Assembly (NCBI RefSeq): GCF_047675955.1
Contig: NC_132914.1
Location: 37,684,521-37,748,520 of the forward strand
Direction: 5' to 3'
DNA from: Chlorocebus sabaeus
Taxonomy: Eukaryota; Chordata; Mammalia; Primates; Cercopithecidae
DNA length: 64,000 nt
In this document: positions 32,158 to 42,291 of the stretch, piece by piece
Layout: each line of letters opens with the position of its first letter
Position numbering within the stretch: the first letter of the stretch is position 1
Program-made: the position numbers and the translations under genes
Notes under the pieces: model-generated
Told to the model about the DNA's origin: nothing
The model's input: the letters and a program-made list of their open reading frames with translations, nothing else
Database searches by the model: none

Positions 32158-32779
32158 GTTAGATAATTTTTTTTCTATTTGTTTTCATTAAATTTATTTC
32201 AGATTTTCTACTTTCTGTGACTTTGATGGACGTACATTGTTACAATTTAGGGAAAAATGAATAGTAATATTTGGCATTAATATGCTGTGTCATTTGCCTT
32301 TCATTTAATGAATGCGTTTCTGTGGTGCCACTGTAGAGATTTTTCATTCTTCTTAGCCAGGCTAATGTTGAGAGCAGCTTCTCCTCCTTCGGTTTCTTTT
32401 CACTGGAGTAGACTCTAAAGAAAATAAGTATTGTGATTTGGTCCCTCGATTACACAATCTAAAGAAATATAGCACAGTTTAATAACTTCTCACACTGAAT
32501 TTCATATAGCAACTAGGTAACATATGCCTCTTACATCTTAAAGTATTATCATTACTGACATCATATGAAATTACTAACTTCTATTTTGCCCATTAGGATG
32601 AGTAATCTACTCACCTTGATCAGTTTTGAAAGCACCAAAACTTCTCAAGTATCACTGTTTCTGGTCTTTACACTCTAAGCACTTTAAGTATCTTTGATAA
32701 TGGATTTTATCCCCCTTTTTATTCCCTTTCAGCACATTGGTCTTATTACTTTCTCATAAAATCCTTTGCTTCCTTTTCC

Positions 32780-32935
32780 ACAGTTACTGTATGAACATTG
32801 CAGACCTCATTTCTGTCATCACCTCTCAACTTGACTGTAATATCCCCCAAGGCAGAGACCATAGCTGTGTTCAGTCACTATTCAAATCTTGGCACCCAAC
32901 ACAGTGCCTGGCATACAATTAGTAATTGTTTAATT
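32780..32935 (+). repeat. L2-like 3' relic
   Basis: CCCCAAGGCAGAGACCATAG and CACAGTGCCTGGCATACAAT are typical of L2 3' ends. Diverged. Confidence 0.6.
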
Positions 32936-33782
32936 ACCAGTGATTTATACTTACTCATTCTCTTCTGCCTAAAATCTCTTAAATTTGTATTTAACTTCAT
33001 CTCTTTTTATGAGGAAGGATTTTGTTTTCTGAACTCCTCCTGAGCTTGATTTCATTTTAAAGGGAAGAATTTGTTAACTTTTGTGCTAATTGTGACTACC
33101 CTTCATCCTACACAATTATTTTTCTCTCTTGAAACTGGAAAAGATGGTTATATAAAAATTGGTTCAATTCTTACTAAACATTTAGTAGAACTAGCTTTCA
33201 GTGTATTATACTGTATTATCAAAATATATATCTAAATATTTTTAGACATGTTTAACATTTTCAGAGAAGACAGAAAGACCTAGAGCAAGTTAGAAATTGT
33301 AAGCATCATTTGCTTTTTGAAGAAAGCCATTTTTCGAATAGTGGTGCATTCTTAAGAAATAAATAAATCTAGAAAAGTAATCTTTTTTGTTCATATCATC
33401 AGGAATGTTGGTGAGATTCTTATTAGTAATAGGAATGAATTGGTCACTACTCCGATGTAGTGACTTATGATTTAGTCTTTTTCTCTAATTTGAGACTGTG
33501 GCAACTTTTTAACATATTTCAAAATGTATCTTTATCTATCCATTATATTTTTGATAATACTTTAAATCTATTAGTTTAAAGGTAGTTTTTAAGCTACCTA
33601 AACACTTCTATTTAGTTTAGTTTTTGCATTAAGATCATTAGGGATGAAAGCTTGTTAACAGTTGCTGATAGTATGATAGTTTATATTTATTTATTTATGA
33701 AGTAAGGTGATCTCACTATACATATATACTATTATATGCATATGTGATATATATGAATACATATCTATACATCATATATACC

Positions 33783-33808
33783 ATATGTGTGTATATATAC
33801 ACACATAT
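33783..33808. repeat. Perfect 26-bp TG/TA palindrome
   Basis: ATATGTGTGTATA and its exact reverse complement TATACACACATAT, without a spacer. It lies in a 150-bp AT/TG-rich block (about 33710-33860). Confidence 0.95.
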
Positions 33809-33942
33809 ATAATGTAACTAATATGACCTTATTTTCAAGCTTTATTATAACAGTATACATATATGTATACCTTGTTTCTATGTCATATGGACTTTGTGAA
33901 ATTTTATACTTTATAATTTATAGGGTTTTTCTTTTCTTCTTT

Positions 33943-34236
33943 ACTTTTCTTTTTGAGATTGAGTTTCACTGTTATTGCCCAGGCTGGAGTGCAATGGACT
34001 GATCTCGGTTCACTGCAACCTCTGCCTCTTGGCTTCAAGCGGTTCTCCTGCCTCAGTCTCCCCAGTAGCTGGAATTATAGGCGCCTGCCACCATGCCCGG
34101 CTAATTTTGTGTATTTTTAATAGAGATGGGGTTTCACTATATTGGCCAGGCTGGTCTTGAGCTACTGACCTCGTGATCCACCCGCCTCAGCCTCCCAAAG
34201 TGCTGGGATGACAGACATGAGCTACCACACCTGGCC
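33943..34236 (-). mobile_element. Alu, antisense
   Basis: Complement of a full Alu (TTTTTGAGATTGAGTTTCAC through CACACCTGGCC). The flanks ATAATTTATAGGG (about 33915-33927) and GTAATTTACAGGG (about 34238-34250) look like a diverged target duplication, so it is an older copy. Confidence 0.9.
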
Positions 34237-34625
34237 TGTAATTTACAGGGCTTTTCATACTATTTAAAGAAATTCAAATATGTATACATGTATGTATGTA
34301 TGTGTGTGTATATATAGATGTATATATATTGCATATTGTATTCTAATTAGTATTGCAAATGTATTTTGGCCTTTTGATTATTTCTGGCGATAGTGTAACA
34401 TTTTTTCTTTGGTGATTTTACCAAATATTATCAACCACACTAAAATCTCTAGCAAAATATATGCATTAACAGTACTCTGAAAGACATGTACATTATTAGT
34501 TATATGAGCTATGCAGTCTTTTGGATATTATATTTTAGAATAGTGTGACATGCAAAAGAACTCACCTAAATCTTAAGTGTACTTTTCAACAGTTTATTAT
34601 TTTATTTTTATATTTCAAATACTAG

Positions 34626-34855
34626 GTTTCTTCAACAGCGGTTAAAAAAGGCTGTGCCCTATAACCGAATGAAACTGATGGTTGTTGGAAATACTGGGAG
34701 TGGTAAAACCACCTTATTGCAGCAATTAATGAAAACCAAGAAATCAGATCTTGGAATGCAAAGTGCCACAGTTGGCATAGATGTGAAAGACTGGCCTATC
34801 CAAATAAGGGGCAAAAGAAAGAGAGATCTCGTTCTGAATGTGTGGGATTTTGCAG
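34626..34855 (+). CDS. LRRK2: LRRK2 exon 29 (residues 1320-1397, ROC GTPase P-loop to DxxG)
   Basis: 230 nt; one base finishes R1320 and one base opens G1397. Acceptor TTTCAAATACTAG, donor GTATTTCTT. It holds the nucleotide-binding core of ROC: the P-loop GNTGSGKTT at 1341-1349 (K1347 codon 34705-34707), the switch I region TVGIDVKDW with I1371 unchanged, and WDFAG, the DxxG motif of switch II, split by the splice site. Human I1339 is Val (MVVGN), just before the P-loop, and D1382 is Gly (IRGKRKRD), both as I recall the human sequence. Confidence 0.98.
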
Positions 34856-35263
34856 GTATTTCTTTCTATAGAATTTTAAAATTCACTTTTACCATTTGTT
34901 TTGAACAGGGATTCAAAAACTGAACTTTCTGTTCTAATATCCAGAAACCTGGTAGACTGTATAGAATTATTCCAAAGCCCTTTACTTCTCCTAGTTTTAC
35001 CCTTGCCTCCAGAATGGAGGAGAACATGGAGGGATATGTTGGTAACAATACGGTGCTAGGTATTTTGATCGGTTGGTGCCATATATGCTAAAAGTGGTCA
35101 ATCCCTTGTAAAAACCCAGAATAGTTCTCTAAACATTATCTGTTGTTTTTCTCTTATTAGTATGCTAAATAAAAAATAGTATTATTCCCCCAGATTTTTT
35201 TTAAAAAGAGTTCTTGCCTGTTGTTTGAAAGATTTAAAAAATTTGTCTCTAATCTTTATTTAG
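34856..35263 (+). other. LRRK2: Intron 29
   Basis: 408 bp, no element recognised. Ends with CTAATCTTTATTTAG. Confidence 0.7.
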
Positions 35264-35391
35264 GTCGTGAGGAATTCTATAGTACTCATCCTCATTTTAT
35301 GACGCAGCGAGCATTGTACCTTGCTGTCTATGACCTTAGCAAAGGACAGGCTGAAGTTGATGCCATGAAGCCTTGGCTCTTCAATATAAAG
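35264..35391 (+). CDS. LRRK2: LRRK2 exon 30 (residues 1397-1439, ROC switch II)
   Basis: 128 nt; two bases finish G1397, ends in phase 0 after K1439. Donor GTGATTTAT. Encodes REEFYSTHPHFMTQRALYLA and then VYDLSKGQAEVDAMKPWLFN. R1398 (codon 35266-35268), at the place of the Ras Gln61, is Arg as in the common human form (R1398H is a protective allele). N1437 is Asn. A (TG)n run begins 38 bases into the next intron. Confidence 0.98.
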
Positions 35392-35427
35392 GTGATTTAT
35401 TCTGATCTTTTGAAAATAGAAAATAAT

Positions 35428-35452
35428 GTGTGTGTGTGTGTGTGTGTGTGTG
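35428..35452 (+). repeat. (GT)n microsatellite close to the exon 30 donor
   Basis: About twelve GT units beginning ~37 nt after the exon end. (UG)n runs near splice sites can bind CELF/TDP-43-type proteins; no effect is shown here. Confidence 0.95.
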
Positions 35453-35845
35453 TACGTTAATTTATTTTGGGCAAACAGTTGCTTCAGTCTCTTTAAATAC
35501 TTTCTTAAAAGAAGCACTAAAGTTTTGAGTTGGGAAACTTTCAGAGTAATTAAATCATAACATGAAAATGGTATGTTCCATATTGGTGAATGTTATTGGT
35601 AACCCGAAATTCTTTTATGCTGTAAAACTTGAAAATATATATGTTCAACTGTTTTTTTAATCATATTATTTCTTGAAATCTAAATTTTTCTAATTTAAAA
35701 TAATCTATATTAAAGAAAAGCAATCTATATATATCATCAACTTCGTACTCAGGGGCCATTTAGTGTGAAATCCTTCAGATTGTATCCTTTAAGTGGTCCC
35801 AGATTATTATGCTGTTATATCTGGAATCTCCCTTTTGTTGCTTTT

Positions 35846-35957
35846 GTATCTTTTCCTTTGTTGTCTTGTTGTCAGCTATGCCTTCAAACACTATGGCTTT
35901 TAAGAATTGAGACTAAAATGCTGCTTGCATGATACTGCAATGAGCTCTTCTGTGAGC
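35846..35957 (+). repeat. 110-bp direct repeat, copy 2 (intron 30)
   Basis: About 92% identical to 29633-29743, 6.2 kb upstream. Same orientation. Exons 27-30 lie between the copies. Confidence 0.9.
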
Positions 35958-36572
35958 AAAGTCCTTAAAAAGGCTTCTGTCAGGATATTTAACCATGTAA
36001 TTTGGCTGCATACATGCTTGTTTTGTAATTTGGGTGTTTTTTAATGTTTCTTTTATTAACTTTTTTACAGCTAGCCAACATGAGCAAATATTACAGTGGC
36101 AGTCATACTTGCTTGAATGGCTTTTATTCTTTCATTGTAGACTCCAAATTGAATGACTTTAAAATGAATTTAGAAGATTAAATTCACAGATAAGGAAGAG
36201 AAAATATACATGATATGACGTTAATTTGATATAATTTGTGGGTTTATGAAATGCTTATTTTATTTAGGAGTGGATAACTCATCTTAAGGCATGAAGATGA
36301 GAAAGGAAAACTATGCTACTACCATTATATAGACTACCTAAAAGGGATAAAAATTGGATTAAGGAAGGCCTAAAAATGATTTTTCAAAATGTCTAGGTTA
36401 CGTTGTTTTCTTAGGTTTAAGGAAAAACGGACAGTTGTTCTTGTCTTCTTCTGAAGTCTGTTAGTTTCTCTTTTCCACTCAAGTGAATGTCACGGAAAGC
36501 AAATATCAACAGGAATGTGAGCAGGCCCAATTTGAAAGCAAACACAAGAGGGTTTTGTGTCTTTCCCTCCAG

Positions 36573-36791
36573 GCTCGCGCTTCTTCTTCCCCTGTGATTC
36601 TCGTTGGTACACATTTGGATGTTTCTGATGAGAGGCAGCGCAAAGCCTGCATAAGTAAAATCACCAAGGAACTCCTGAATAAGCGAGGGTTCCCTGCTAT
36701 ACGAGATTACCACTTTGTGAATGCCACCGAGGAATCTGATGCTTTGGCAAAACTTCGGAAAACCATCATAAACGAGAGCCTTAATTTCAAG
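36573..36791 (+). CDS. LRRK2: LRRK2 exon 31 (residues 1440-1512, ROC, R1441)
   Basis: 219 nt, 73 codons in phase 0 at both ends. Donor GTAACATGG. Opens with A1440-R1441-A1442; R1441 (CGC, 36576-36578) is the Parkinson hot-spot residue and is reference here. Continues with the beta strand PVILVGTHLD that contains the G4-type guanine-recognition motif THLD (1452-1455), and KITKELLNKRGFPAIRDYHF near the ROC end. Differences from human as I recall: K1460R and M1466I. Removal would keep the frame but destroy the GTPase fold. Confidence 0.98.
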
Positions 36792-37693
36792 GTAACATGG
36801 TAGGCTGGTAGAGAAATGTAATTTATTAATTCTCATGTTATGCAACTGCCTAGAAATGTCAGACATTTTGAGAAGTGAGCAACTCACTTAAAATTATGGG
36901 GTTTCTTTCCCCATTGCTGTTAGCATTGTTAAAGTCTTTTCCATTTTAAAATAATTTATACCAGACTTCATTTCTAATTCATAGAAATGGGAATAAAAAA
37001 AAATTAGAGGACCCTGAGAGAAACTAAGAGAACATTTCTGGGATACTGAGAAAATGTTTCTGAGAGAGAATCTGAGAAAATGTTTTTGATGTCTTTTCTC
37101 ATCCAACTTCTTGTAGTGGTGGTTCAGTCCAAGGGTAAAGGTGAATACTGAGGTCTTGGGATCATCTTTCTTCTATTATTCTTTGTTATTTTTCCATTTG
37201 CTCCTTTCATTTGGAATTCCTATTTTATGGACATCTTGATCCTTTGTGCCACTCCTTCATGTATTTTGTCACGGTGATTCCCATTCCAATTTTTTTCCCC
37301 CTCTGTATTGTGAGGCAGCTGTTTTATTTAGTCTTGAAGACCACTGACTTGGTTTTCAGCAGTATCTCACTGATTACTTAGTTCATACAAAATGGGCTTT
37401 TTATTTTAGGAATTATGTTTTAAATGTTTAAAATTCTTTTCTGGTAAGCCAAATCTTTATAAAGCATAAATAAATCAGTTATCAGAGAGAACACTCTTTT
37501 TTAATACTTGCAGGAAAAAGAAATATTCACTAGGATCTACAGGGAGTGTGGTGTAAACTGTACTGAAAAATACCCTTGATAGTTCCATATGACAAATATA
37601 ATGATGAATATCACTTAGTCCCTCTTGGCTTAGCTCATTAGCACTAATGATCAAGATCCTGGCTGATAAATAGAGTCCTATTTCGCCTGGGCA

Positions 37694-37750
37694 GTCCCAC
37701 TATTATTAACTATTAATAATAATTAATAATTATTAATAGTGTCCCACTAT
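37694..37750. repeat. 32-bp near-perfect palindrome between 10-bp direct repeats
   Basis: Palindrome at 37709-37740 (ACTATTAATAATAATT joined to AATAATTATTAATAGT) with one mismatched pair. GTCCCACTAT occurs on both sides (37694-37703 and 37741-37750). Confidence 0.93.
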
Positions 37751-39644
37751 ATTCTCAAAAGCATTCCAATTTGGATGATAAATTATATGGTCACCTTGGT
37801 TATAACTCCGCGTTGGCCAGTTGGCTTACATAATCCATTTATATAGATTATGTGTGCTTCTCTGCAAAACCTAATGAGCCATTTGTAAAAGTGATGGCTT
37901 TTGCGGTGTCCGGGGAGAGAATTTGTATGTTCGTGTCCTTCAGCACACATTTATTATAGTTATTAAAAGGTTTTATTGATGATAGACGGTAATGTCATGT
38001 AAAAATGACATTATTTATTTGTAGATTTTCCTATTCTCTTGTTGGACATGTAATTAGAAAGTAATATGACTTAAAGAAAAACAAATACACAAAATTTATT
38101 CATCCAGTTAATCTCTTAATCGAGGTTTTTTTTTTTTTCTGAGACTATACCCATACTTCAAAAACTTTGTTGTTACTGAGAATATTTTGACAGTTTCCCT
38201 TTTCGTCATTGCTGTCAGAGAATGTATCATATCTTTAAAAAGACTTGTTGGCGGACGAGTTTGTTTTGAAAAGGCCTGAATTTAGTTGATGCAAAGTCAT
38301 AGATAAGATGGCTCATTAAGCTGTATTAATACTGTTTTTGTCTAATAGATATCATTACCAATAAATCAGACCAGTTTTCCTTTTGGCACTTGTAAATCAA
38401 CTTTGAAGACAACTTTTTACGAGGAAGTAAAACAAATGCTTTGAGAAATACCAGTATTAGTGAAAGAAAAGTATATATTGCTAATGGATGCAGCATTCTG
38501 GCATAATGGTTTGAAAACTCATTTGATTGCTTTGTAGAAGAGTGACTCTTTCGGAGGACCCAGGGCCTGTGGGCCTGCCAGAACTTGAAAATTCTTTCTT
38601 CCCTGAGGTGCTTCAACCTGAATTCAAAGAGCAGCTTTTAATCTATTAGAGATCTTTTTTTGTCCTCTCATTTATTTTTCATCTTTCCCTTTGATCTTAG
38701 CTCTTCTCTAATCTTTTTCTGTCTCAACCTTATTAACATGTGTCTGTGCAGACACTTTAAGTTTTATTTTTTTGACTCAGCCTGTCAGTGAACTGATTAT
38801 CATGCTGAAAGGAGAAGCAGGACAATACAGAGTTGAATGCCGACAATACTCCTTTTAATCTTGTTCAGCCCATTAGCAGAGCAGGCATCCCTTTAGGCTT
38901 TGAGACCTAGTCCCCTAAAACTCACCCCGTTTCTACTTGATTTGCTTTCTTTGAGAACTCTTGTTTACTTTTATATGGAGGTTTCCCTCCTTGGATTAAA
39001 ACATAAACCTCAATCTGAAGTTCCATTTCATCTTAATTTATGAACAACTCTGAGAGGGAACATGGAAAGTGGAGATTAGTGAAATTATCTCCAATTCTCT
39101 GGGTCAAAAGATACACGAAAACAGTCTCTTGAGTAACCATTTACAGGTAAATACAGAAGTAATGGTTATGGTTGTCTCCTTAAGGTTTTAGTCACAAATG
39201 AAAAAGACCAAGTTAATTTTTTGTCTCTGTGTGCTGAATTTCTGTTGGTAGTAAGTGTAAGAATTTAAGCAGAAATGCTGTTGCTTATTTTCAGGTGAAA
39301 AGAATATGTAATTTCCATAGGTTCAGAAATAGGGAGAGTTTGCCATCTGGTGGTTCTTAAAGGCATTGCGGATGTTATTAAGAGTTGCTTTTCTTTTTAA
39401 AATTATGTTTTAAAAAATGTTTGGAAGATACTTTTATTATAGAAACTATCCTCTTAAGCCCATTCTTTAAAAAATCTTCTTTTATGTGTTTCTCATTTTG
39501 TAGACAGTGATTAGATTCTAAAAGCAACAGAACAATGATCATCCTCTCCTAGCAGAATCACTGGTGTTTAGATGATTTCTCGTTTTCCCAAATTCAAGGT
39601 TCCATGAAAAACACAGCTTGAGTGGGATTTTATGTCTCCAGGTT

Positions 39645-39684
39645 TCACTGTTGATATATACATCTCACTGTTGATATATACATC
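39645..39684 (+). repeat. 20-bp perfect tandem duplication
   Basis: TCACTGTTGATATATACATC twice in a row without mismatch. Confidence 0.97.
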
Positions 39685-40150
39685 CCATCAATATAACATT
39701 TTACAAATAACAAGCACAAAATTTAATGTTTTACCTTGCATATTTAAAATATAATATCCAAAAGCTCTTGTAATTTGTACTGATATCTTATGCTAGCGTG
39801 TCTGTTTCACATTAAGTTTAATGTCTTAAGATATAAAAAATCTTTCTTATGGTTAGCGATTTATCTTGTTTTTTGCCATGGAATTTCTGTATAGCAAGAT
39901 AAACATTTCCATACTATTTTATTTGATATTTCCTAATTTGCCTCTGGATCAACAGTTTTCCTATTTTAATTTCATTGTACTTATTCCTTACAATCTAAAT
40001 AGCTTTTTATTATATTTTGATTTTATTTTAAAATGTACTTCTGAATAACATATCTGTTTCTGTAAAAACTGTTAGCACTGAATTTGCCAACCATTTGACA
40101 CATACACGAATAAAATAGATTTTTACGGCTTGTCATTTGTAATTTCATAG

Positions 40151-40352
40151 ATCCGAGATCAGCCTGTTGTTGGACAGCTGATTCCAGACTGCTATGTAGA
40201 ACTTGAGAAAATCATTTTATCGGAGCGTAAAAATGTGCCAATTGAATTTCCTGTAATTGACCAGAAACGATTATTACAACTAGTGAGAGAAAATCAGTTG
40301 CAGTTAGATGAAAATGAGCTTCCTCACGCAGTTCACTTTCTAAATGAATCAG
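40151..40352 (+). CDS. LRRK2: LRRK2 exon 32 (residues 1513-1580, COR)
   Basis: 202 nt, 67 codons plus one base of G1580. Acceptor TGTAATTTCATAG, donor GTTTGTGTG (weak, no A at +3 or +4). Start of the COR domain that dimerises LRRK2 and couples ROC to the kinase: IRDQPVVGQLIPDCYVELEK and RLLQLVRENQLQLDENELPH. R1514 and P1542, human variant sites, are reference. Residue 1517 is Pro and residue 1550 is Gln (40262-40264) where I recall Leu and Arg in human. Confidence 0.97.
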
Positions 40353-41395
40353 GTTTGTGTGTTTCTTTCCTTATTTTCAAAGCTCAGCTGTAATAACTTA
40401 TAAAAGTGTTTCTAAATCTTGTATAGAATTCACATTCAAAGCTGAGAGAATATCCATACAGTTCTTTAATAGGCCACTGATTTTTTTCTTTTTGGAGGAT
40501 CATCATGTGTGTGGATGACGAATCATGTATCATGTTGTAAGAGAACAAATTTAGAAATCACCTAGGAGTAAAGTAGTGGAAAGATTCCCTGAGTGGGAGT
40601 TAAAATATTTGGGTTCTAGAACTTACTTGTACTATTCAGGAGCTGTGGAACCCCGAGCACAACCATATCCTTCCATAATGTCAAATGAGTTTAGTGCATG
40701 TGAAACTTATTTTTATATTGCAAAGGGGAATTATTGTTGGAATGGTCTAACTGGGACGCTTTGAGAATCAATGGCTCCCTGAGATGATGCAGCTGCTGAG
40801 TGGAAGATCTAGCTCTCTTTCATCAAATATTGATCTCAAAGATGAAAATTCTCAAACCAACTTCAGTGCTAATTTTTTGTGTACTTGATCATATTACTTT
40901 GCCAGAATTGTGTGAGTTGTTTGATAGTACTAGAGTAAGTGACTGGGAAGCTGCTTTTGATCCCTAGATTCTGTTGTGTGAAAAATAGCTTCCTGTGGTT
41001 TATGATCTGTTCCTTTTCCCCATTGTTCTTAAGGTATGCTGAAATATGCTGTGTTTCTTATCTGTATTTGAAAATAAAACATGTCTTTGTAGTGTTTATT
41101 CAGCAAGCAAAACAGAAAATTATGAATTTCTATGTATGCATGAAATATGCTTTGTAATGCATATCAGTGTCTCAAATATGTTTATATATGATTGTTTTAT
41201 GTAGTTTAAAAATACTCCATTATAATATTGGGACTTTAGACCATAGGATGCACAGCTTCTAGTCCCAGCTCTGCCACTAGGTATGCTGAAATTTCTTTAC
41301 CTGTAAAATGAGGAAGTTGGAATAGATTCTTTCTAAAGCCCCTTGATATTTGTTCCACATTCCATGTTTCACTGTTTGATGAATTTTTACTACAG
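40353..41395 (+). other. LRRK2: Intron 32
   Basis: 1.04 kb, no transposon recognised apart from a possible MIR-like piece at about 41240-41350. Confidence 0.6.
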
Positions 41396-41484
41396 GAGTC
41401 CTTCTTCATTTTCAAGACCCAGCACTGCAGTTAAGTGACTTGTATTTTGTGGAACCCAAGTGGCTTTGTAAAATCATGGCACAG
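41396..41484 (+). CDS. LRRK2: LRRK2 exon 33 (residues 1580-1609, COR)
   Basis: 89 nt; two bases finish G1580, ends in phase 0 after Q1609. Acceptor ATTTTTACTACAG, donor GTTGGTGTC (weak, lacks A at +3). Encodes VLLHFQDPALQLSDLYFVEP and KWLCKIMAQ, the COR core with the conserved DP and WL motifs of ROCO proteins. No change from human that I can recall. With two weak donors in a row (exons 32 and 33) this is the stretch where alternative splicing would be least surprising. Confidence 0.97.
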
Positions 41485-42091
41485 GTTGGTGTCTTTTATT
41501 TTTGTGGCACGGGGGTTATGGTCAAAGCATAGAACAGATGGCGCCTAGAGCATTGAGCATTTTAGAGTTTGGGTTTAGTTAAGGCAGAAACTTTTGTGAA
41601 TTTAGAAGACTGTGGAACATTTCACATAGAAGACTACTTGAAGAACTTCATGGAAGAAGGAAAGATGTCTTGAGTTCACTTCCATGACTTGGTTTTCAAG
41701 CCACATACAGATGTTTATATCACTCTGTCCCATGCTGCTTTACTAGATCCTGATGATGTCATCAGTTTGGTTACTGAATTAGTCAATTGAACGAAGGCTT
41801 TGTGGAAATCCTTGGGGTAAACACATAGAAGAAAATTGGGTTGCTGAGCCTGTGAAACCTCTATCTAGATAACATGGAGGGGAGTTTTGACTTAAGTGAA
41901 ATGATCTGAACTTTAAATGCTTACGATTTTGAAAACTTTGGATGGCGTTGGTTATAGCTGTTTTTTTCTTATATTTCACATGGAAAATGTTTTTTTCTCC
42001 GAATGATAATCCATTACCAGTGAGTTTAATTAGTTACAATAAACCATCTCTGTAGCTTTGACATAAAAGACCATTTGAGCAAAGCACACTA

Positions 42092-42291
42092 CCTCAGGGC
42101 TTTTCAACCCCAGCATGATGACATTTTGGGCCAGATAATTCTTTGTTGCACTTTGTAGCATGTTGGCAGCATTTTTGGCCTTTATATTCTAGATGTAAGT
42201 AATATCCTTTAGCTGTGACAAGCAAAAATGTATCCAGACATTGCTAAATATTGCTTGGAGAATGTGAAAATGACCCTAGTTGAGAAACATT
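42092..42291 (-). mobile_element. MER20-like hAT-Charlie DNA transposon relic
   Basis: Reads as the complement of MER20: TTTTCAACCCCAGCATGATG, TTTGGGCCAGATAATTCTTT, CAAAAATGTATCCAGACATT and a TAGTTGAGAAAC end, in the expected order and spacing. Non-autonomous, no coding capacity. Confidence 0.75.

Larger units (their letters stand above)
32158..34625 (+). other. LRRK2: Intron 28
   Basis: 2.5 kb. L2-like 3' end (about 32780-32935), an AT/TG-rich zone with a perfect 26-bp palindrome (33783-33808), an antisense Alu (about 33943-34236) and a TATG/TG microsatellite (about 34278-34330). Confidence 0.8.
35392..36572 (+). other. LRRK2: Intron 30
   Basis: 1.2 kb. (GT)n microsatellite at 35428-35452, the second copy of the 110-bp repeat (35846-35957), and unassigned sequence. 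The acceptor region has a good tract (GTCTTTCCCTCCAG). Confidence 0.8.
36792..40150 (+). other. LRRK2: Intron 31
   Basis: 3.4 kb with no Alu or L1 that I recognise, the longest stretch of that kind in the window. It contains a 32-bp near-palindrome between short direct repeats (37694-37750) and a 20-bp tandem duplication (39645-39684). Otherwise AT-rich unique sequence, possibly with conserved elements I cannot test. Confidence 0.7.
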
